Shown: in pieces, positions 8,077 through 16,049 of the stretch
Position numbering within the stretch: position 1 is the first letter of the stretch
How the letters are laid out: each line of letters starts with the position of its first letter
From: an uncultured Lachnospiraceae bacterium
GTDB lineage: Bacteria > Bacillota > Clostridia > Lachnospirales > Lachnospiraceae
Length of the DNA: 64,000 nucleotides
Assembly (NCBI GenBank): GCA_947367855.1
Contig: CANBFE010000011.1
Location: 40,980-104,979, forward strand
Direction of reading: 5' to 3'
Program-made: the position numbers and the translations under genes
The notes under the pieces: generated by a model
Database searches by the model: none
What the model saw: only the letters and a program-made list of their open reading frames with translations
What the model was told of the DNA's origin: nothing

Positions 8077-10713
8077 TCAGCGCTTTTCGTTTACATAGAT
8101 CTGCGCCCTGCTCTGGATAACCTTGGCCACCTCCTGAGCGCTCTTCTGTCCGGAGAAGAAAGAGGCAATCTCTTCGTTTACAATATTTCTCACATCCGTA
8201 TTGCCGTAATAACATTTGTTGATTGAAAAAATATAATTCACAGCCTCATCCACCTGCTCCTGGGTCAGCGGTTCCAGTATGATCTCTTCGCCGTTCATAT
8301 AATAGGTTTCGTCATACTCTATTTTCTCGCCGTTTTCATCCGTATAATAAGGTTTTTGCGTGGCCTTCTGGGCTGACTCCATAAAATACTTTTTCTGGGT
8401 GGGCATCATCCATTCCATTGTTGACTGATACTCATCCGTCAGATAATACCGCAGAAACTCCCAGGCCCCGTCAATATTGGCCGATCTGGAAGAGATGGCA
8501 TAGGAATCCCCCGACTGTATGTAAGCGCCCATTCCGCTCTCCGTGGGGAATCCGATGTAGGAAACCGCTTCACCGAAATGGCCGTTTATACTGTAATTGA
8601 GATTGCTCAGGCTGTTGAGGTACAAATTTCTCAATACAGTTCTGTTTTCCCTATACTGTGATTCATAGTTTTTCCAGTAATCATCTCCGAAGGTCTCCTC
8701 GCTCAATTCCTCTGGAAGGGTTTTGGCATATTCCATCATATCAATAAAATTCTGGGAATCAAAGTTACATTTTCCGCTGGCCACGTCAATAAAGTCTGCC
8801 CCGCAGTATTCCATCATGGTATACATAAAGGACTCCCTGGTCATCTCGCCGAACATGGTGGTTCCCTCGGGCAGGGTTTCCATCAGCTGCTTCATGTCTG
8901 CCATTGTCCAGGATGTGCGTTCTCCCACAATAGATTTCTTTCCGATGACTGTGCTTATCCGGAAAGACGGAATCACGTAGTACAATTTCCCTTCCATGGA
9001 ATATGCATCAAATACATTCTGCACAAACTCCACATTGGCCAGTTCCTCATCCTCTTCTATCATCTTTCCGATATCAGCCAGCAGTCCCTTGGCTACATAG
9101 TTTTCTGCAGGGAGCCCGCTTGTGATCAGGATATCCGGCATTTTTCCGGTGGTAATGTCATTGTTCAGCTGTTTATAGCCTGCTTCATAATCATCATAAT
9201 TATTGTAGGAATCATACTCCTTCACGGTAATGCGGTATTCTTCGCTGCTGCGGTTAAATTCCACTACCCGCTGCTTCATGTCGCTTCCCACATAATTGCC
9301 CGCCAGTACCAGCACGGCTTTGTCCGGAATATCCTTGGGATCAACATAGGTAAAGATTCCCGCCTTCATATTCTCCTCGTAATTTTCATAGAAAATACCG
9401 AGAAAGGAGGTCTCACTCAGCTCGATCAGGGAGCTGAAGCCGCTGATGTTCAGATCGGAGTTGATGAAATTCATCTTTTCCTCACTGTTCTCCGCGCCCA
9501 CACTGTAGGTATACACCCCTTTGTCATTGCTGAATACCAGATCAGAGCTTTTGCCCGCAGTCATGGTATTGTATCCGCCCCAGGACATGGATGTAGGCAT
9601 AAGACTGGCCTCGCTGAGCTGATCCGTGGCCGGGTCAAAGGTTACAAGGTACTGCTTCTGCCAGTCGTTTTCATCATAGTATATAACCAGAAAAGTTCCG
9701 TCCTCTTTTGTCATCAGGGAATTGTAATTGCTGAATACCTTGTAGACATCCTCCGGAAGCTTCTTCTTATCCGAGATATTTCCCTGGGCATCTACGGACA
9801 TCTTGTATCCGTTGTCCCCGGACAGAATCAGATATAGGGTACCGTCTGCAGAGACGGACATGCCGCATACATAAGAATATTCCTCTTCCGAGGAGAGTCC
9901 TTCCAGTTCTTTCTCCCATGCAAAGCTTCCGTCCATATTCCAGCAGCTGATATAGTTCTTCTGGTAGGATATGTATTCCTCTCCGGAGGAATCCTCGTAG
10001 TAGTAATTCCTCAGGGCGTAGATCAGGCCGTTGGAAGCGAAATTAAATTCCCCATAGTATGAATTTTCATATATGTTTCCGCTGTCTTCCATGGGCAAAT
10101 CCATGACGCCCTGGTCTCCTGATTCCCCGGTGTCTTCTGTTCCCTCTTCATCTCCGGAACCCTCAGCGCCTTCTGTTCCCTCTTCGTCTCCGGAACCCTC
10201 GGTGTCTTCCGTTCCCTCTCCGTCTCCGGAACCCTCGGTGTCTTCCGCTCCCTCTTCGTCTCCGGAACCCTCAGCATCTTCCGCTCCCTCTCCGGCTTCG
10301 GATTCCTCCTCCGGCTCAACAGTCTCTGTCCTGGCTTCCGGTACCCCTGCACCGCCTCCAGGCGTTACGCCGGGCTGAGTCCTCCAGTCCGGCATCTCCA
10401 TGGTAACCACCTGCACATCAGAGCCGTCCTCATTCATGGTCAGCATCCTCATATCCATCTCGTCTCCGCCTTCTGACCAGTGGTATACCTGCGCCATCAC
10501 GTAAATCTTGCCGTCTCTGTGAACGGACGTCCTGATTCCATAGTCGTCCCCTCCCAAATCAGGCATCTCGAATTCCTGGAATTTGTACACATGCTCTTTT
10601 GCCAGCGCGGCATTTTCCATCTTGTCCCCACCCTTACCGCAGGCGGCCAGTCCAAACACCATTGCCAGTGACAGTCCTATGCCTGTCGCCTTTTTTACCC
10701 AGATTTTTTTCAC
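8077..10713 (-). CDS. Lipoprotein: beta-propeller-like domain plus extracellular solute-binding domain
   Basis: A protein of about 878 residues starting at GTG 10713, chosen because GGAGGAGG lies four to seven bases upstream; an in-frame ATG at 10734 lacks this. The signal peptide ends in lipobox GLAAC, so it is lipid-anchored outside. After that come propeller-like strand repeats (for example DGKIYVMAQVYHW), interrupted at about residues 130-201 by an acidic low-complexity insert of five 12-residue units. The C-terminal half from about residue 465 resembles family 1 sugar-binding proteins (VLAGNYVGSDMKQRVVEFN, DILITSGLPAENY) and ends like many clostridial binding proteins (FFSGQKSAQEVAKVIQSR). 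It is the last gene of a six-gene operon that begins with a paralogue. The ligand is unknown; a carbohydrate is most likely. Confidence 0.85.
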   Translation of the reverse strand: MKKIWVKKATGIGLSLAMVFGLAACGKGGDKMENAALAKEHVYKFQEFEMPDLGGDDYGIRTSVHRDGKIYVMAQVYHWSEGGDEMDMRMLTMNEDGSDVQVVTMEMPDWRTQPGVTPGGGAGVPEARTETVEPEEESEAGEGAEDAEGSGDEEGAEDTEGSGDGEGTEDTEGSGDEEGTEGAEGSGDEEGTEDTGESGDQGVMDLPMEDSGNIYENSYYGEFNFASNGLIYALRNYYYEDSSGEEYISYQKNYISCWNMDGSFAWEKELEGLSSEEEYSYVCGMSVSADGTLYLILSGDNGYKMSVDAQGNISDKKKLPEDVYKVFSNYNSLMTKEDGTFLVIYYDENDWQKQYLVTFDPATDQLSEASLMPTSMSWGGYNTMTAGKSSDLVFSNDKGVYTYSVGAENSEEKMNFINSDLNISGFSSLIELSETSFLGIFYENYEENMKAGIFTYVDPKDIPDKAVLVLAGNYVGSDMKQRVVEFNRSSEEYRITVKEYDSYNNYDDYEAGYKQLNNDITTGKMPDILITSGLPAENYVAKGLLADIGKMIEEDEELANVEFVQNVFDAYSMEGKLYYVIPSFRISTVIGKKSIVGERTSWTMADMKQLMETLPEGTTMFGEMTRESFMYTMMEYCGADFIDVASGKCNFDSQNFIDMMEYAKTLPEELSEETFGDDYWKNYESQYRENRTVLRNLYLNSLSNLNYSINGHFGEAVSYIGFPTESGMGAYIQSGDSYAISSRSANIDGAWEFLRYYLTDEYQSTMEWMMPTQKKYFMESAQKATQKPYYTDENGEKIEYDETYYMNGEEIILEPLTQEQVDEAVNYIFSINKCYYGNTDVRNIVNEEIASFFSGQKSAQEVAKVIQSRAQIYVNEKR
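10114..10290 (-). repeat. Tandem 36-bp repeat encoding acidic 12-residue units
   Basis: About five imperfect copies encode Glu/Gly/Ser/Asp-rich units of the type TEDTEGSGDEEG within the solute-binding lipoprotein. They are likely a flexible acidic linker and a slippage-prone site. Confidence 0.85.
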
Positions 10714-10769
10714 AATTCCTCCTCCTGCCCGCATCTGCGGGCCTCCAACTCTTAAAACGGGGTTTTCCT

Positions 10770-12014
10770 CTACTTCTCCTGCTTTCTGGCCTGCTTTAAT
10801 TCCTTTGCCTCCTGCTTTCTGGCCTGCTTTAATTCCTTTGCCTCCTGCTTTCTGGCCTGCTTTAATTCCTTTGCCTCCTGCTTTTTAGCCTGTTTCCGCG
10901 CAAACCTGTCTTCTCTCTCCTCATTGACCGAAATCTCTGACTCCTGCTGCGCGCCATGCTCTTTTTTCCTGTTTCTCCGTTTTTCCCGCTGCTTTTCCAC
11001 CCCGCGTTCCGCTTTGTCCATGAGCTTCAGCCGCACGTCCCGCATGGTCCAGCCCTTGTGCTTCCACCAGATACAGAAAAATACCAGGCCAAGACCCACC
11101 GGATAAGCAAGAAACAGAATGCCAAACAGGGTCATCACCGCCAGAATGTCCTCATAGCTTCTGGCAATATTTTCCCAGTAGGGATAAATGATGGCCTTGC
11201 CGTTCATGGAACGTGTGCCGAACTGTGTCAGAAGCTTCAGCCTGGATACCAGAGAGTAACGGGTGGTATTCTCCACAATCTCGGTCTTCTTCTCGTCTGC
11301 CCCCAACTGCTCCTTAATGTAATTTACAGCAAAACCCGTAACAGGATTCGGCATGACGATCTCATAATGATTGATGCCATTGTTTTGTCCAAGCTCCGAC
11401 AGCGTCTGATAGGATACGTACACCAACGTGGAATCCAGTCCCGCTGCCTCCGCCAGACGTCCTGTCTGCCGCTCCACCACACCTGTGACAATGTGCGGAA
11501 TCTTGTTGATATAAACCGTCATTCCGGCCACATTGTTGGACCCGAACAGCTGCCAGGCCGCATCCTCGTCTATGACACAGTAATCCTGCATCAGATCATT
11601 TCCCGAGAAGTAAGAACCATACAGCAGCTTCACCGGATGAAACAGGAAAAAATCCCCTCCTATCCCGATGGCATCCGCAGTCAGGCTTCCCTTGTCCGAA
11701 GAAATCGTCACGCTGCCGTCAGCGCTGTAGGCATCAGCCCACAGCCTGGCGCCCGGATTCTCCGATTCCTGAATCACCGAAGCATCTGTAAGCGCACCGT
11801 CCACCGTATGCTCAAAATCAATGATTTGATCCTGGGTAATACCTGACCCCACCGAGAAAAAACAGCTGACCTGTGAGCAATTCTTCTTGCTGCTCCATCT
11901 GGAAGCCATGGTCTGCGTAAGCTGGCTCTGCCCCAGATAATTCGCAGTGAAAAGCAGGATCAGGAAAATCAGGAAGGAAATCCCTCCGCTTATACCCAAT
12001 ACTATTTTCTTCAT
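10770..12014 (-). CDS. MacB-core-like membrane protein without FtsX permease helices
   Basis: This protein of about 414 residues has one N-terminal transmembrane helix (near 5-27), an extracellular domain to about 270 resembling the MacB periplasmic core (GIGGDFFLFHPVKLLYGSYF, CVIDEDAAWQLFG, IVTGVVERQTGRLAE), then one hydrophobic segment (about 275-310) and a highly charged cytoplasmic tail. The tail ends in three 11-residue KQEAKELKQAR repeats. Real MacB/FtsX permeases end in a three-helix domain, which is absent here. ATG 12014 is preferred to GTG 12017 because GAGG is then about six bases upstream. It sits 19 bases after the HlyD-like adaptor gene, its natural partner. No ATPase is nearby in the operon. 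The function is unknown; it may be an inactive permease-derived scaffold. Confidence 0.75.
   Translation of the reverse strand: MKKIVLGISGGISFLIFLILLFTANYLGQSQLTQTMASRWSSKKNCSQVSCFFSVGSGITQDQIIDFEHTVDGALTDASVIQESENPGARLWADAYSADGSVTISSDKGSLTADAIGIGGDFFLFHPVKLLYGSYFSGNDLMQDYCVIDEDAAWQLFGSNNVAGMTVYINKIPHIVTGVVERQTGRLAEAAGLDSTLVYVSYQTLSELGQNNGINHYEIVMPNPVTGFAVNYIKEQLGADEKKTEIVENTTRYSLVSRLKLLTQFGTRSMNGKAIIYPYWENIARSYEDILAVMTLFGILFLAYPVGLGLVFFCIWWKHKGWTMRDVRLKLMDKAERGVEKQREKRRNRKKEHGAQQESEISVNEEREDRFARKQAKKQEAKELKQARKQEAKELKQARKQEAKELKQARKQEK
10777..10875 (-). repeat. Three tandem 33-bp repeats, Lys/Gln/Glu-rich tail
   Basis: Three almost identical 33-base copies encode KQEAKELKQAR at the cytoplasmic end of the MacB-core-like protein; a partial fourth copy follows. 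Confidence 0.92.
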
Positions 12015-12033
12015 CACTTACCTCGCTTCCGGT

Positions 12034-14055
12034 CTATCCGTTATTTTCGCTCAGCCTGACCTGCTTGCCCGCCTCCACCGGCTTTGTGGAAGTTGTGATT
12101 ACAAATTCATAGCCATATAAGGCCGCGCTGACAGCAGACTGGGTATCATCGCTTGCCAGTACCTCCACGTCCACGCGGCTGGCAATATAACGTGTGCTCA
12201 AAGGTCCCTGCTTGGACTCCACGATCAGGATAAACTTTCCGTTGTTGTCTTCACGGATTGCGCTGTTGGGCACGATATAGTCATAATTGGAACTCTTCTG
12301 TCCAACGGATATATTCAGGGTCTGCCCTGCCGACACATTCCCGGCAACGTCAAAGGTCAGCAGTTTCTTCTGTCCCGGATCGTCCGGGTCCGGTTTTATA
12401 TTGGCCAGGGTCACTGTCAGATCATCATATCTCCAGGCGTTTACCAGATCCGCCACATCCCCCACTGCCAGCCGCTTGGCCTGCTCGTTTGTCACGGAAA
12501 AGCTCATGCTGTAGCCCTTTCCCTCAGGCTGCATCACTGCCACCGGAGTGCTTGCGTCCGTGTTCTTGCCTGCCGTCACATTCAGCGCTGTAATGGTGCC
12601 TGCAATAGGAGCCGTAATTGTGGCGTTGACGGATTTCTCAGTCAGCTCATCCACTTTCTCCTGGGCCCTGTCAACCGCCTCCTGGGCAGTCTCCAGGCCG
12701 GAAACCTTGCCGATTCTGGAAGCCAGATCCGCCAGCTCCTTCTCTCTGTCAGCCAACGCAGTCTCCTTATCCGTCAGATTGGACTGTCTGTCTGCAAGAG
12801 CCTTTCTCGCTTCGGAAAGCTGGCCGTTTATGGCGTTCTGCTGGTTCTTCAGGTTGTTAATAATGCCTTCCGTGGTTCCGCTGTTTTTCTTGTCAGTCAA
12901 TGCCTGTTCTGCCCGGTTGTAGGCTTCTTCCCTTCTGGTGGCTTCCAGGCTGTAATTATCATATGCTGCCTGGGCATTGATCTGATCTGCCTTTGCATTG
13001 ATAAGAGCCATTTCCAACTGGTTCTTTTCATTCTTCAGCCTCTCTAATTCCGCCTGAACCGGATCTACCTCTTCCCCCACTTCGCTCAATCCACCAGTGG
13101 TTGCTCCTCCTGCCTCATCTGACTGCGGAACAGGAGTCGCCTCATTCTGTCCGGCATCCGAGGATACCGCAGCTCCATCACCTGACTCCGGCACAGAAGA
13201 TGTATCCTCTCCACTACCCGGGTCTGAAGGCCCGGGGTCCGAAGAAGGCTGCGGCGACTCTCCTGAAGGATTTGAATCCGGACCAGACGGGGTTTCATAC
13301 TGGGCAATCTGCTCCTGCAGCAGCTTAATCCTTGCCTCCAAATCAGACACCACATTCTGCTTCGCCGTGAGGGCATTCTTCGCATCGGACTCCCACCGCT
13401 TCGCCTCATCCCAGGCTGCCTTTGCCTCGTCCCGGGCCTTGGTCTCAGCCGAGACATCGGCATTGTTTTCCGGGGTCAGGGAAATCTGGTTTCCTATGGC
13501 ATCATACTGACTCTGGAGCTCATCCACGCGCTTCTGGGCGGCTGATACCTCGTTCTTTGCGCCTGTCACCGCATTTTCCGCCGCTGTAACCGCATTCTGT
13601 GCCGCAGTGATCTGCTGACGGTAGGAATCCGTGGAAATGCCCGTATCCGCTGCCTGAATGTCCGCGGAAGTAATCTCCACGGAAAGCAGTGTGGTTCTGT
13701 AGTCCGCCTGCGCCTTCTCCAGTTCTTCTTTGGCAGTCTTCAGCTCCTCGCTCTCCTCGTCCTCCAGATACATAAGCACCGCATCCTTTTCCACGGTGTC
13801 TCCCACCTTCACGGCCACGCTGGCCACCTTCCTGGATTCCTTTACCTCCACATTGTAGGGATCCCCGCTTTCCACCACGCCTGAGCCTCTGATCTTGGCC
13901 GTAATGGTACCGGACTGGACATATTGTGTGGCCACCTCCGGCAGGGAATAGTTCATGATGGTGTTGGAGAAAAAGGTGAGCACCAGCATCACGGACAGAA
14001 AAATGATTGCCGCTGTCTTCACCCATTCCCTTTTCTTCTTGCCGTTCTCGTTCAT
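12034..14055 (-). CDS. HlyD/MacA-type efflux adaptor-like protein
   Basis: A protein of about 673 residues from MNENGKKKREW; GGAGAGG precedes this ATG, whereas an in-frame ATG at 14073 has none. One transmembrane helix near residues 12-30 anchors it, with the rest outside. It has the adaptor order: an N-terminal half-lipoyl/barrel strand (VATQYVQSGTITAKIRGSG), long coiled-coil helices rich in Ala/Glu/Lys, and a C-terminal lipoyl half and barrel (NATITAPIAGTITALNVTAGK). A Pro/Ser/Gly/Asp-rich linker of about 80 residues lies in the middle of the coiled coil near 265-345, which is odd for this family. Such adaptors normally join a MacB-type permease and ATPase; here only a MacB-core-like gene follows, inside an operon of sugar importer genes. 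Confidence 0.85.
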   Translation of the reverse strand: MNENGKKKREWVKTAAIIFLSVMLVLTFFSNTIMNYSLPEVATQYVQSGTITAKIRGSGVVESGDPYNVEVKESRKVASVAVKVGDTVEKDAVLMYLEDEESEELKTAKEELEKAQADYRTTLLSVEITSADIQAADTGISTDSYRQQITAAQNAVTAAENAVTGAKNEVSAAQKRVDELQSQYDAIGNQISLTPENNADVSAETKARDEAKAAWDEAKRWESDAKNALTAKQNVVSDLEARIKLLQEQIAQYETPSGPDSNPSGESPQPSSDPGPSDPGSGEDTSSVPESGDGAAVSSDAGQNEATPVPQSDEAGGATTGGLSEVGEEVDPVQAELERLKNEKNQLEMALINAKADQINAQAAYDNYSLEATRREEAYNRAEQALTDKKNSGTTEGIINNLKNQQNAINGQLSEARKALADRQSNLTDKETALADREKELADLASRIGKVSGLETAQEAVDRAQEKVDELTEKSVNATITAPIAGTITALNVTAGKNTDASTPVAVMQPEGKGYSMSFSVTNEQAKRLAVGDVADLVNAWRYDDLTVTLANIKPDPDDPGQKKLLTFDVAGNVSAGQTLNISVGQKSSNYDYIVPNSAIREDNNGKFILIVESKQGPLSTRYIASRVDVEVLASDDTQSAVSAALYGYEFVITTSTKPVEAGKQVRLSENNG

Positions 14056-14132
14056 CTCTATACCTCTCCTCAATCTATTAAGTTATAAACTTAGTACAAC
14101 CGCTTTTCCAGGCTTCATCCAGCCCTGCTCCT

Positions 14133-15086
14133 CTAGCCTTTGATACCGCCCTGATAGGTAATACCGTCCACCAGGTATTCCTCTCCGTACAGAAAGATCA
14201 GCAGGCTCGGCACCATGTAGATCGTAGCCACGGCAAAGGCCAGGCCGATCTCTCCTGCATTGATCTTGCTCAGGAAAACCGACAGGGGATGCGTCTCCGC
14301 ATCCGTGAGCAGGATCAGGGGCTGTTCCACCATATTCCAATAATCTATGAAGACCAGAATGGCTGCGGAGCAGATTGCCCCTTTACACAGCGGCATACAG
14401 ATCCTGCGGTAAATCTGCCACTCTCCCGCGCCGTCGATCTGGGCGGCCTCCATCACGGATTCCGGTATCCTTCGCATGAATTTCGTCAGCAGGAACACCG
14501 CAAAGGGCGACATGATGCCAGGCAGCCAGATGGCCCAGTTGGTATCCAGCAGATTAAACCAGTCGCTGACCAGGTAGTTTGGCACCAGCGTTACCTGATA
14601 GGGCATCAGCATCAGTATGATATACATGAAAAAGATAATCTCCCTGATTCTTCCCCTGTATCTGGCGAATCCGAAGGACGCCAGGGAGGCAACCAACAGC
14701 TGGAATACCACAATGGGCGCTACCAGAATCACGGAATTCCAGAACTTCAGCAGGTACTCCGGACTCTTGAAGAGCACTGTATTGTACTGACTGAAGGAAA
14801 CCATGTCCGGAATAAACTTCAGATTTACCTTCTCCGCTATGTATACCTTTCCGCCATTGGCATCCGTGGCAAATACGGAACCGTAGTTTGCCGAGATCTC
14901 GGATGCCGCCATAAAGGAATTTGTGATAGTCAGCACTATGGGCATAAGGAACAGAATGGCAAATGCCGCTGCCACCACCGTGGCCAGTCCGATTTTGACC
15001 GTCTGCACCCGCTTCCTTCTTTTGGCCAGCAGACGGTCCCGGGCCGCCAGATCTTCCCACTTTCCTGACGTCTCCATTTTCTTCAT
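14133..15086 (-). CDS. Carbohydrate ABC transporter permease (MalG-like)
   Basis: This 317-residue inner-membrane permease has about six helices. The ATPase-docking EAA loop reads EAAQIDGAGEWQIYRRICMP near residue 223. Its ATG overlaps the stop of the MalF-like gene upstream (ATGA), so the two are coupled and form the channel pair. An extra extracellular loop between helix 1 and the core (roughly residues 60-110) is longer than in MalG. No ATPase is in the operon; many Firmicutes use a shared MsmK-type ATPase encoded elsewhere. Confidence 0.92.
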   Translation of the reverse strand: MKKMETSGKWEDLAARDRLLAKRRKRVQTVKIGLATVVAAAFAILFLMPIVLTITNSFMAASEISANYGSVFATDANGGKVYIAEKVNLKFIPDMVSFSQYNTVLFKSPEYLLKFWNSVILVAPIVVFQLLVASLASFGFARYRGRIREIIFFMYIILMLMPYQVTLVPNYLVSDWFNLLDTNWAIWLPGIMSPFAVFLLTKFMRRIPESVMEAAQIDGAGEWQIYRRICMPLCKGAICSAAILVFIDYWNMVEQPLILLTDAETHPLSVFLSKINAGEIGLAFAVATIYMVPSLLIFLYGEEYLVDGITYQGGIKG

Positions 15087-16012
15087 CCCTCCACATCCTT
15101 TCCGAAATGATTCTCCGCAATAAACAGGATTCCGATGATAACGATCATCACCATCGACATCAGTATTGCCGCAGCCGACAGCGTCTGGTAATCCAGGGAC
15201 CTGAACTTATTGTTCATAAAGTGCTGCAGCGTATAGATGGAGTCATACGGATAGTCCCCTGTCAGCAGATAAACTTCCCGGAATATCTTGAAGGAGTTAA
15301 TCAGGGACATAATCGTCACAAAGAGCAGGGAAGAGGACAGGTACCTTATCTTAATATGAAAGAAGGTCTGCAGGGGCGTAGCGCTCTCCAGTCTGGCCAC
15401 CTCCAGAATATCCTTGGGAATGCTGGCCAGGGCCGCCATAAACAGGATCATGTTATATCCAAGATTCTTCCAGAGAAACAGGATTACAATAACGATCAGC
15501 GCATAATCCGACTTCATCCAGTCAATCTTGCCCCCGCCCAGTTTCACAAGCACTTCATTGACGGCACCGTTGTAGTGGAACAGCACCTGCCAGATCAGCA
15601 CGATGGACGCCACAGGCACCATCATGGGACTCAGGAAAAAAGTCCTGAACTGACTCCGGAAAGGCAGCTTTGCCTCCAACACAATGGCCAGCAGCAGGGA
15701 AAGAACCACTGCCAGCGGCACTGCCACCGCTGCAAAGGTAAATGTGTTCCGCACGGCCGTGCGGAAGGAAGTATTTCCCATGATACTGCTGTAATTGTCC
15801 AATAATACAAAATTTGCGCTGATGGGATTGTCTATCAGCGAGTAATATATAACCACCGTAAAGGGGAGTATAAAAAACATCATCACCCCCAGAAAGCTGG
15901 GGGCTATATAAAGCCCCGAGCTTATTTTTAATCTGCGGGTTCTCCGGGTGGTCTTGATGTGATTTTCCAGTACAGGCGCCTTTCCACGCCTTTCTTTCCG
16001 CTTTTTACCCAT
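15083..16012 (-). CDS. Carbohydrate ABC transporter permease (MalF/UgpA-like)
   Basis: This permease subunit has six predicted helices and the EAA-type loop EVARLESATPLQTFFHIKIRYL. The reading frame is open further upstream to 16150, overlapping the preceding lipoprotein gene. I chose ATG 16012 because GAGGG lies about six bases before it; ATG 16042, seven bases after the preceding stop, and ATG 16024 are alternatives. The N-terminus before the first helix is very basic (KKRKERRGK, TTRRTRRLK). It pairs with the next permease by a four-base overlap. It is probably a sugar or glycan importer driven by a shared ATPase. Confidence 0.88.
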   Translation of the reverse strand: MGKKRKERRGKAPVLENHIKTTRRTRRLKISSGLYIAPSFLGVMMFFILPFTVVIYYSLIDNPISANFVLLDNYSSIMGNTSFRTAVRNTFTFAAVAVPLAVVLSLLLAIVLEAKLPFRSQFRTFFLSPMMVPVASIVLIWQVLFHYNGAVNEVLVKLGGGKIDWMKSDYALIVIVILFLWKNLGYNMILFMAALASIPKDILEVARLESATPLQTFFHIKIRYLSSSLLFVTIMSLINSFKIFREVYLLTGDYPYDSIYTLQHFMNNKFRSLDYQTLSAAAILMSMVMIVIIGILFIAENHFGKDVEG

Positions 16013-16049
16013 TTTTTCCCTCATTCCGAGTGTCTTTTCCATTCGGTCT

